This document shows positions 36,209 to 46,398 of a stretch of DNA of 64,000 nt, piece after piece (position 1 is the first letter of the stretch; every line of letters starts with the position of its first letter). Origin of the DNA: Amorphophallus konjac (taxonomy: Eukaryota > Streptophyta > Magnoliopsida > Alismatales > Araceae); contig CM040121.1 of the NCBI GenBank assembly GCA_022559845.1, positions 348,662,243 through 348,726,242 on the forward strand, in the 5' to 3' direction. Position numbers and translations under genes: made by a program. The notes under the pieces are model-generated. The model saw nothing but the letters and a program-made list of their open reading frames with translations. It was not told the DNA's origin and ran no database searches.

Positions 36209-36530
36209 GATAGCTCTTCCATGTTTCCTCCCCTTTCTGATGAAGTCAAAGGGGGAGAATGTTAAATGCATCAATCATGAAGTCAAGCTGGAAACTTGAC
36301 CAAAGTTCATTGCATCTGCATCAATCATATTGACTAACTTGAATGAATGTTTTCTTTTTGTCTGGTTCTATAATGTAAAATCTTGAACTTGAATGAATGA
36401 CAAAATTATAGTTTGATTTAGTCACTGATTTGATTTCCTGTTAATCTGAAGTGTCTTGCTTGATATGAATAACCTTGATTGTTTAGATGCAATGTTATGA
36501 ATGGCATTCACCTCATAGTTGCCATCATCA

Positions 36531-36543
36531 AAAAGGGGGAGAT
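36531..36543 (+). other. Polypurine tract of copia C
   Basis: AAAAAGGGGGAGATT directly precedes the 3' LTR. The same tract abuts the 3' LTRs of A and B on the minus strand. Confidence 0.85.
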
Positions 36544-38042
36544 TGTTGTGCCCCTGGTTTTGATGATGACAACCATGAGATATGAATGATGTTTTTCAAT
36601 TCAATGATGAATTAAAGTTTGATTCAATAATACTTTCACTTGATTTCATTCTTGTGCTAGAAAGGAACAGGGTCGACGCAGGGAGCTTAAAGCGTCCACG
36701 CATCAGTTGAAGAAGCCTTCACCAATATCTTCACAAGTTGTTCCACTACGTCAACGCCAAGATAGAGCGGCGTCGACGCAGCAGTTACAAAGGGAGAGCC
36801 AATGGCTTACTGGAATACTCTGATGCGCCAACGCTTTGATCAAGTAGCGTGAACGCAGTAGTTCAAGCATTCCTTGTTGTAGCCTCTGGAGTACCTTGGC
36901 AGCGTCGACGTTGTAGTTCGATGGGTCGACGCTGCAGTACGATGGATTGCCACAACAGTCTAAAGCGCAACTAATGAGTGGACGCAACTGCATCTTGCGT
37001 CAACGCACTCAGCATGAAACCTGAAGCTAGAAGAAGGGTGCGTTAACTCCTTGGGGCAAGAGGGTCGACGCCATCTAATTCAAGTTGCAGAGCACGATAA
37101 GTGGATCCCACCTTCAGTCATTAACTGCCACATCAGCCACAAGCGGATAAGGTTTCGTAGCTTCTACCACTCCAGAAGGTTCCCCACGTGAGCAATCATA
37201 AGGATAACTAGAAAATCAGGGTGGTGGCCCACCTGCCTCACGTGAACTATTTTGTGCGCGGGAAGACCATAAAATAGGTTCACCCGAGAAGAAAAGAGGA
37301 CATAAGAAGAAAAAGAGTAGAAGGAGTGAGGCGAATAGCAGAACGAGAAAGGCTGAGAGCAGAACTGGACGAAGGCTGCTGAAAAATCAGATTAGAAGAT
37401 CATCGCGCCACCAAGACTCTTCTACATTCCAGACGGAGGAGATTCAAGGATCGAAGCTCATGCGTATGGACATGGATCTCTCTGTTGGTGATCTAAATTC
37501 CGCTGCGTCCAAGTGCTGAAGTTTGATTTCTTATCTTTTAGTTTTCCTATTGTTTTTGAACATTGTATTCCTCTCCTTCACTGGATTTAGTGAAGAGAGG
37601 GTGATTCTGATTCAGCGGACTGTGCTGAGATTAGGGGTGTCAAGGCTGTTTGCCTTCAAGCTGTTTGACAGCGGATCTGAGGATTTGTTCCTCGTTGTCT
37701 TCTATTGGGGTAGTCAATAATATAGAGGAATTACTTCCTCGGTTTAGCAAAGCTGTGAAGCTCAGCAGGGTTCCTCACTAGTTGAGTGGGGAGGTGGACG
37801 TAGGTCTCTATTGGGTGACCGAACCACCTTAAAATTGTGGTCTCTTGTGTGGCTTGGTTTAATCTTCGCAATTTGTTCCTCGCTAGATGCATGATAGGCA
37901 CGCTCTCTGAATGGCTTGGTTCAGTGTTTCAATTAATCATCTAGGTGTGGTGCTTCTGATGCAAATTGCTCTACTATAATTTTTATAAGGTCAACCTATT
38001 CACCCCCTCCCCCTCTAGCTTGACCGTCCTCTCGATCCAACA
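36544..38042 (+). repeat. 3' LTR of copia C
   Basis: It is 1,499 bp, the same length as the 5' LTR, with about two dozen substitutions by eye. The array, the G-boxes and the TATA box are retained. It is followed by the GAGCT target duplicate and the rest of element A. Confidence 0.93.
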
Positions 38043-38047
38043 GAGCT

Positions 38048-38436
38048 GATACCAATTGTTATGGCTGACAGATAATAGAAGTGACTGAGACAGCTCCCCT
38101 TGACAATCAGACTTTATTGACACAAGAATATGAGTCTGAATCAAAGACTTTTATCTCCCCCTTACTAGATGCATTTACTACCCTTGGAACTTGGCGGAGT
38201 TATAACACTCTACGTGTTGTGACAACTTCCAGATAGACTTGATCTATCTTTCAGGAGACCACAATTTGATATACCACAGGGTTGTTTATTCCAAGCAAAG
38301 GAGAAGAAGTAATGCTTGCCAATCTAAAAATGAACAGTGGGATTGACTCCCCCTCACCTATTGCATCTACAACCTAAGATAGATGAATTGATGTCAATGA
38401 GATATTGCAAATTCAGGTTGGTTTGAAAAGACCCAA
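38048..38436 (-). other. Noncoding tail of copia A next to the end of pol
   Basis: This lies between the pol stop and the C insertion. On the minus strand it carries polypurine-like tracts: TGAGGGGGAGTC near 38346, AAGGGGGAG near 38154 and CAAGGGGAGC near 38092. It is the partner of 11875-13216, and no ORF is seen. Confidence 0.5.
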
Positions 38437-39797
38437 TTATCTTCTCATGGTTGAAAATTTTTCATGATCCAGTGGCTTAGTGAAAATATCTGCAATTTGA
38501 TTTGTTGTGCCTACATGAATCAATTCAAAAGTTTTCTTTAAAATTTCATCTCTTATGAAGTGGTGTCTAATGTCTATGTGCTTAGCTCGTGAGTGCTGAA
38601 TTAGATTTTTGGATAGGTTTATAGCACTTGTGTTATCACAATAGATAGGTGTGCAGCCAAGATCTACATTGTAGTCATGTAGCTGTTGCTTAATCCAAAT
38701 AACTTGTGTTCCACAGCTACCAGTAGCTACATACTCAACCTTTGTGGTGGACAGAGCTACTGAGTGTTGTTTCTTGGAAGCCCAAGAAACAAAACACCTT
38801 CCTAAGAATTGACAGTAACCACTAGTGCTTTTCCTATAAAGTTTACACCTAGCATAGTCTGCATCAGTATATAAAATTAACTCTAAGTGGCATGATGCAG
38901 GAAAAAATATGGTAAAGTTGTGTGTGACAACAATGTATCTAAAAATTCTTTTGACAATAGATAAGTGTGATTCTTTTGGATTAGCTTGAAACTTAGCACA
39001 CAAGCACACACTGAATTGAATATCAGGTCTAGAAGCAGTAAGGTAGAGTAATGAGCCAATCATACCTCTATACAACTTTGTGTCTACTGGTTTACCTGAC
39101 TCATCAACATCCAAAGATGTGTTTGCTCCCATTGGTGTAGATATATGCTTCAGCTTGTCCATGCCAAATCTCTTCAGAATTTCTGATGCATACTTGGTCT
39201 GAATGATGAAGTATCCTTCCACTGTTTGTTTAACCTGTAGACCAAGAAAATATTGTAAATCTCCGACTAGACTCATCTCAAATTCTTTTGACAATTAGAC
39301 TAACAAAATTTTCAAAAAGTTCAGGACATGTGGAACCAAAAACAATGTCATCAACATATACCTGAACTATGATTAATTTCTGATTTACATTCTTAGTGAA
39401 GAGAGTCTAATCAACCTTACCTCTACAGTAATCTTTGCTGATCAGAAACTTAGTTAGCCTGTCATACCAAGCCCGAGGGGCTTGTTTCAGTCCATATAAG
39501 GCCTTATTCAATCTGAAAACATGGTTAGGCAGCTCAATAGATTCAAATCCATGGGGTTGCTCAACATAAACTTCCTCTTTTATTATGCCATTTAAAAATG
39601 CACTCTTCACATCCATTTGTTGAAGTTTTATGTTGTTAGAGAATGGAAAAGTTATAAGAATTCTAATAGCCTCCATCCTAGCCACTGGTGCATAGGATTC
39701 ATCAAAGTCCACCCCAAATTCTTGACAATATCCTTTAGCTACAAACCAAGCCTTATTCCTATAGATTATTCCATCTGCATTCATTTTATTTTAAAAT
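38437..39797 (-). pseudogene. pol: pol of copia A, second part: RT and RNase H (broken)
   Basis: Read on the minus strand, RT resumes after element B with [30 protein letters not shown] residues, [10 protein letters not shown] and [13 protein letters not shown]. It meets a TAG near 39404, where CAG is expected, keeps an intact YVDD box at about 39345-39362, and then shifts frame near 39291 by one extra base. The rest is open: FEMSLVGDLQYFLGLQV, an RNase H region (LYTDADYARC, STTKVEYVA with Lys where the catalytic Glu is expected, [12 protein letters not shown]) and ADIFTKPL at the end. At least three lesions show that it is dead. Confidence 0.85.
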
Positions 39798-40568
39798 ACC
39801 CATTGATGGGATGCAGCAATGGTGCGTGTAGGATTCAGAGGGGGGGTGAATGAATCCCTCCAAAAATTTGACCGAATAAAAATCAATTAACCCAAACGCA
39901 AGGGCCTGATTGAGTTAGATCATAGACTCGAATAACTGATGTGCACCAATGGACTTCGAAAGCCAAACTAAACTACTCGAGCCTAGCCATGCATCTATCG
40001 ATTCACAGGAGACAAGCATACCAGACAGAACACATGGAGTTTTTAGATGGTTCAGTCTGCTGCCTGCAGACCTACGTCCATCCCTCACTCCAAACCGAGT
40101 GAGGCTTCCTGCTGCCTAACAGCTTGAAACCGCTGCGCAATATAGCTTGCGTCCGCTGAGCCTCACAGCTTGCTTACAAATAGCTGAGCAACACAGCTTG
40201 CTATCCAGAGGATCCCTCCTCTGACCGTTGAGGATTACAGCTTAACCTCTGCTGCCACACAGCTTGAACAGAAAAATTAAGATAAGAAATAAAATGAAAT
40301 GGTGAAAATAGCTATAGAAAGCTGACAGTGAAAATCGATGAAATAGCTCACGCAGGAGCGAACTGGACTGGATTTGATCCAAGTACCAGTGGACAGACTA
40401 TCAGAGATTCTCTTCACGAACTCACTCTTTCTCTATCTCCTTTTCTTCTTCCACAAGCTCTCTATTTCTTTCTTCTTCTTTTCCGCTCTCTGGACTGGGC
40501 AGTGAAAACCTGCTTCCTTCTTCTCTCTATTTTTTTTTCTATCTTTTTCTGCCTTCGATCTACAACTT

Positions 40569-40709
40569 CTTATATTCTCTTATTGGGCATGTGGAGAAAG
40601 CACTCCCGCCCATATGCTTCCAGAAGGCTCTCAACCACGTGTCACCATCTGAGCATTGTACCCTTCCACGTGGCATTCTTTTGAAGGACGATCCACCTTG
40701 GATCACGTG
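40569..40709 (-). promoter_or_regulatory. Three G-boxes and TATA-like box of copia B 3' LTR
   Basis: CACGTG occurs at 40704-40709, 40667-40672 and 40636-40641. In element sense these are followed by GAATATAAGAAG near 40569-40580. In the 5' LTR the middle G-box is mutated to CACATG, and the TATA-like box is near 49178-49187. Confidence 0.55.
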
Positions 40710-40849
40710 TCCCTCCTCGGAGAGATAACTCTGTCAGAAATACAAGACGTTAGTCAAACACTTAGCACAGTTTGCACAGACGTAATGAGAGAGTAAACAT
40801 AACATGCACTGAGTAGAAATATGCAATTCAACCATTGTACTGACTTAGT

Positions 40850-41620
40850 ATAAGGTGATCAATGGATTGCACCGACATGATTCCACGAGACACATGAGGA
40901 AAACTATGCACTGAGTCAAAAAGTCTAAAAACATGCACTAACATATGAAGTGTCTAGAACAGCGGATGCACCGACTCAAAAAAAAATGTGTAGGACAGTA
41001 AATGCACCGGGTTGGATTTGTGGTCCAAGCAAGAGTTGCACCGAGATGATGGAGAAGAATACACAGACAAAGAAAGATGCAAGACAAAGCTTGCACTGAG
41101 TCAAGAAATCCTGTCCAAGTCAGAACTTGCATCGAGATGGTGATATCCTATCTAAGTGAAACCTTGCACCAAGATGGAAATATCCTATCTAAGTGAAACC
41201 TTGCACCGAGATGGGAATATCCTATCTAAGTGAGAAACTTGCACCGAGATGGAGGACAAGAATGCACTGACACTAAATGACAGAACTAAACAGTGCGTGC
41301 TGATCAAATATTGCACGGACCTAAAACTTGCACCGACCCCAAGAGGTGAGATGCAAAGGCAAGATGTGCATCGACCTAAATGTGCATGCTGCATTGAACT
41401 ACACTAACCCATTTATGTATGAGACAAGTAATGCACCGAGGAAGGAACGAGACGACAGTGTTTGTGTGTGAGCAGAAAACTTGCACCGAGACAAGTACTT
41501 ATACGTGAAATGTAGAACTAAGCTAGACTAGCACCGAGCTAGATTTCTAGCAGGACAACACATGCACTGACTATGATTTCTTTTATGAAATAACATGCAC
41601 CAGGTGAACCAAAAATAACA
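40850..41620. repeat. CACCGAG-type motif array in U3 of copia B
   Basis: More than 15 units such as TTGCACCGAGATGG or TGCACTGACT are spaced about 30-50 bp apart, some within a repeated unit that includes ATATCCTATCTAAGTGA (41147-41240). Three units read ACCGAC, the DRE core bound by DREB/CBF factors. The array recurs at about 49440-50210. Confidence 0.6.
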
Positions 41621-41697
41621 GATATAATTGAAAGATTTAAACACTTTAATCTAAACATGATTCATAGATTGTCATTATCAAAACTAGGGTTCCAACA

Positions 41698-41713
41698 ATC
41701 TCCCCCTTTTTGA
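41698..41713 (-). other. Polypurine tract of copia B
   Basis: Minus strand AAAAAGGGGGAGATT abuts the 3' LTR, as in C. Further CCCCCT tracts at 41922, 42044 and 42100 suggest additional PPT copies. Bases 41714-42083 hold no ORF of note. Confidence 0.8.
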
Positions 41714-42083
41714 TTATGACAACTATGAGTCATGTATGATTAAGCCATAAAAACATTCAATACTCAACATTCAAAAAAAAATTGTGTGCAAACCAACAAA
41801 ATGCAAATATGCAACATGTAAGAATAAGAGAATGCTTCTGTGTATATTAATAAAACAAACATTAGTGTTTGAATGTACATGTCTTTTCACAAAAAGAAAG
41901 GTATTAGAAGCAGCACAACTTCCCCCTTGACAGCACATCATTCCTCTTGCCAATGAAACTTTGCCAATTCACTCAGCAGAAAAGGTGAGGTCTTCTGAGG
42001 TCTTCTTCATACATGTTCTTCTTCATACATGAGGTCTTCTTCTCCCCCTTTGTCATTATCAAAAAATGGGGAAATGGTAGAAA

Positions 42084-44461
42084 CTAGTGACCTCGGTAGC
42101 TCCCCCTGTCTCTTGGAGAATATGCTGAACTTGAGCCAGAGAAGGGAGGTCTGTTCAACAAAGAGGTATGAAGATCTCTAATGGAGTCTGCGAGTTTATC
42201 AAGTTTTTGATGCATAGTGTTCCCCAGCCTTTCCACTAGAGAGGTGGTTGACTCTCGTTTGTTGAAAGGTTGTTTAACGGTCTCTAACAATGTCTGCAAA
42301 TTAGACTAGACAACTTCAAACTTTGTGATGCTTTCTGGCTGACTGGTCGCTATCTTGTTTACTGTGCCCTTTAATAGTTCAAACTCAATTTTCAGATCAA
42401 AGGTATGGCTAAGAATTTTACCCATATTGCTGAATATGGAGATTTGGGTATCTTGAATTTTGCTGACCATGTCACCCACTCGAGTGCTGATACCCATAAG
42501 AAATTCTAAAATCTCCCGTACTGCTTCATCAGTTTTTCATTTAGCAGTCAAAAACTCTATTCCTTGAACTTTCACAGTCTTTTCCAGATGTTTCAGTCGG
42601 CCCTCTACTCTATCCATTTGAAAGGTATGAAACAAGAATTGTCTGTTCATCAAGTCATTTTGATTTAGTACAATCTCTGTCAAATTGGGCAACATATGTG
42701 CAATATTAGGTTCATCATTTATTCCATGTGTACTAGATGTGGAAGCACTAGAATCTGGCAACTCAGTGAAGTACTCATGATGTTGTTCAGGGGGTGGAGA
42801 AGGTGGTATGCCAAGACTAATCAATTCTCCAAGGTGTGGACCATAGTCAGGAGCCTGAGAGAAAGACATTCTTGCATACATTTTGTTGTGAGGGGTAGGT
42901 CCCATGACATAGTCTTGTGTTTCTTCTTCAGCTGCCCTGGAGCTGAAGCAGTTGGTTGCTCATGTGGAGCTTCTTCAGCAGGTGTTGGAGCTCCTTGTTG
43001 TTCATTTTCTTATTCATTGACCACAATTTCGACAATTTCTTTATAAATCACTTCAGCAGCTTCTCTCATAACTTCGTCGACCAATTTAGTCATTTCCTCT
43101 TCATCTGGAATGATTTCCTCTTCTCTGTCACTAGGTAGTTCTTCTATTGGAGCCTCTTCCTGCACCAGCTCTGCTTGATTAGTGACTAGTCTTTTCTGAG
43201 ATTGCTGTCCAAATTCATCAAATATCTCATGGATATGTTGATCTAATTTTTAAATAATGTCCTCATCCTGAACATCATGTTCAATTGTTTCATGGATCTA
43301 AGGTACCTTAGGTGTTGTAGCTGCAGTTGGGTCCAGTTGAAGTTCTTGCTCATCAGACCCTTCAGTTGCTTGTACTTGAGCTGGAGGTTGATCCTCCTTC
43401 TGACGAATAGGTTCCAAGGGTGACTGAACAGACTGACATTCACTTTGAATTAACTCAAGAGTGTGAGTTTCTTGTGTGGGCTGATCTGACACTGACTCAT
43501 CCTGAGTTTCTGTATCTTTTTCCACTGGAGTATCTTTTGTAGAAGGGTTACTCGTTCGTTTGGTTCCTTTCCTCCTCATGAATGTATTAATGAAACCTAT
43601 GTTATAAATGCTTATATTGGGGATTGCTGTCACAACTTCACCATCCAGGGAGATGTTTTCCTCTTTGAAGATTATAGTCAACGTAGCAGCATAAGGAAAA
43701 TATCTTCTTGATTCCTTACAAGTTCCCATAACTTGAATCAAGACATGCGGCAAAAAGACTCTAATTTTCTTCAGCAAGCAGTAGAGAATAAACCGTTGAG
43801 AATCTGTCAGTCTACCCCTACCTCCTACTTGTGGAGTAATCATGGAGGTGAGAATGTGATGGAGTAGTCTCTTGGGTGCAGAAAATTTGTTGGTGTTATA
43901 ACAACCGAGCTTAGTCTGTTGCTTGTCATGAATGTTTCTAGGTAAATCAGTGATGAGGGCAAAAGCATCATGTAAATTAAATGTAAACCCTCCTTCGACC
44001 TCTCCATCTACAGGAACTCTTAGAGTCCTGTGAAGGGACTGCCTAGATAGCTCTATCACTTTTCCTTTGACCAGAAAGGAAACTGTGAAATTAGCATCAT
44101 CATACCTCAAGTTCCTATAGAATTCTGCTACCAGATTAGGGCAATACACCCTATGCATGCTTAAGAACTCTTTCCATTGTTGGAACTCAAACAGCTCAAG
44201 CACCTCAGGGAACTCGGAAGACATCTCTTGATCAGTAAAGTCAATATACCGAGTGGGTATAATCTTCCTGGCTTCCAATACTAGCAGAGGTTTCTCTGTA
44301 GGCCTTGTAGACGTATCTCCCTTCCTCGTGGTAGAAGCTGCTTTCTTTTGCCTTTTCGTCCCTTGAGGTTGTATTGTGGCCACCGTGGACATAGCATCTT
44401 CTGGCTGCGGCGGCTCCACTGCTTTCCTCTTCCCTTTGCTCACGGCTGATGAAGTAGGCAT
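42084..44461 (-). pseudogene. Post-pol (envelope-like) ORF of copia B, broken
   Basis: On the minus strand the frame starts at ATG 44461 (MPTSSAVSKGKRKAVEP) and is open to 43298. It has basic clusters (KGKRK, KRQKKAA), the same conserved central domain as in C (MHRVYCPNLVAEFYRNLRY, RLLHHILTSMITP, RYFPYAATLTIIF), and a Gln/Glu-rich region. After stops and a frame change it continues through 42905-42084 as an Asp/Glu-rich and then coiled-coil-like tail. Where C has its first stop, B has a Gln codon, so that stop is a private change in C. No signal peptide or membrane helix is seen. It is likely a nuclear or particle-associated accessory protein of unknown role. Confidence 0.7.
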
Positions 44462-44668
44462 GGCAACAGCAGGGATGGAGGAGAGATGAAATGTGGAGAC
44501 AGAGGGGGGTGCACTGGGAGGAGAGAAAGGTTGGAGAAGCGAAGGGTTGCAGGTTGTGCACACATGAAGAAGCCGCGGAGCAGGAGGACGCTTCAGCTTC
44601 GAAAGAAAGGGTAAGATGGTAAAGTATATAGGGTTTCGTATATAAAGGAATACTTCCAACTTTACCAA

Positions 44669-46398
44669 TCTTCAGTAGATAATACCCAAAATACCCTTAA
44701 CTTAAAATAAGGTGCCTTTCTTCGTAGAGAAGCAATTTACGGAATATGAGATTATATCTCACAGGTTAGCTCTTCACAAGATATCTCAAATGAATTGAAG
44801 TCAATGAAAATAAAACAGCTTAATCAAGGAAACAACTCAGACAGAGAAGTCATTAATCTTACTAGTCCCTTTCATTAGCCGAAATCTAATTGAAAAAACC
44901 CAGTTTTATATTTTTCTTAAGTCTGTAGAAATTAACTGAGAGAACTATTGGGTCAACCACATTATATTTCATTACTCCTCACCTCTTTTTTTTTATTTAA
45001 AAAAACTTTTATTGAGTATTCCAGTATAGCTGCACCTTTTTACACAAGGAGACATGTCGATCAAACACCAGAATCCCTGGTTACTCAGTGCAATTAACTT
45101 TCATACTTCATATGTTGAACAGAGTTAGCATTAATTATCATGACATAACCTATGAATTTCTTTGAAACGGATGGTCAGTTTCTCAAATGTCATGCCATTG
45201 CTCTGCCAAATTTATTTCATTATTTTATATCATGGCGTATTCCCAGTTCTTTTGTCAGAAAAATCTCTTTTACAAGACGTAAAAAACATATAAACCTTAG
45301 GTTTCTAATAGATTGGCTTATTACAAAAGATTTCCAGATATCTGACCTTCTTCAGAGAAGTTTCCAATTTGGACTGTTTCAAAATCATTGAGAAATCGCT
45401 CATTGTAATTTGTGAGAACTATTCGGATAAGATTTAATGTTCATACACTGTAAATTACATCTTAATTTAGATCAGCAAGATGTTTTTGGTTCAGAGTGAT
45501 CTGGGCATTTATTTATTGAAGAGGGTAAAGGTGACAACATTTATATATACTACTCCCCCTTACTAGGACAACCGGAAATATTTAGAAGACAAAGAATGAT
45601 AGGAGAGATAGACCAATGACAAGGTGAGGAGGATGAATGCCATATGTGAGCAAGGTAAGAGCATTTCCAAAGGTCACAACTTAAACGGGTAACAGCCCAC
45701 CAGCACATCTCTCAGTAAATTAATCATCATTCAGTCTTCAGATAAACTTCTCATGCAAACTTAAGCTCACACCAATGACAGAGCCCGCAACAAAATTTTC
45801 AAATTCATTAGACAGCACAAGATGACTCCCATTAGAGCAAAGCACAACCTCTCAAGATTTTAAACATCCACAAGGTAGCATCTAGCTTACTGAACCAGAA
45901 CTAGTGACACTCCACTAGAAGAGATATCAGCTCACAATAGACCAGATACATTGAGCTCAACAGCAGAAGAGATACCAAATCTCATGTTCTCTTTTTCAGA
46001 AGGGTATACCTCTAATGATCACCTGCCTTAGATAGACTAAACTCCCCCTTTGAGTGATCAGTGATTTCCATCAAACAATTTTTTTTTAAATTCACAGAAA
46101 TGCTACTCTAAATGATGACATTGTGTTAAACTGCATGCAAGATTCCTAATCATTCAACATGATCAATTTCAGAATGAGATACATTATCTAGCATTCATCA
46201 CAAGTTTGCATCCTCCGAACTGCATGAATTAATTACATGACATTGATCACAGTAGAAGGATAGAGATCATGCAGGCAGTTGTAACTCAAAAAGAAACAGA
46301 TGTAAACTAGATAAGAAATTAAATTCAACTAACCTTTGTGTGCCTTGGTTTTATTTTCCCTTTATTTTCCTTCTTCAAGACACACCTGCAAAGTAAGA
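44669..46398 (-). other. Noncoding region of copia B where pol is missing
   Basis: Gag ends at 46399 in the usual SLWVPK-type motif, but no protease or later pol domain follows. The stretch holds conserved block 1 (45173-45206), then block 2 (45035-45091), and polypurine-like tracts (CCCCCTT near 45555 and 46045). The blocks correspond to the pol-to-third-ORF spacer of C, so pol has been removed cleanly between gag and this spacer. Confidence 0.65.

Larger units (their letters stand above)
13222..38042 (+). mobile_element. Sirevirus-like Ty1/copia element C, nested in A and hosting gypsy D
   Basis: Two LTRs of 1,499 bp each (13222-14720 and 36544-38042) flank gag, pol, a long spacer and a further ORF. 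GAGCT is duplicated at 13217-13221 and 38043-38047. The primer site at 14723 sets the plus orientation. About two dozen differences between the LTRs by eye indicate a fairly recent insertion. Without D its own length is about 12.7 kb. Pol is uninterrupted apart from D, while gag and the third ORF carry stops and frameshifts. Sirevirus affinity is inferred from the extra ORF, the several polypurine tracts and the long coiled-coil gag. Confidence 0.92.
39803..41697 (-). repeat. 3' LTR of copia B
   Basis: On the minus strand it begins TGTTGGAACCC and ends GCATCCCATCA, 1,895 bp. U3 (about 40850-41620) is filled with TTGCACCGAGATGG-type repeats. Three G-boxes and a TATA-like ATATAAG follow in element order. 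Confidence 0.9.
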
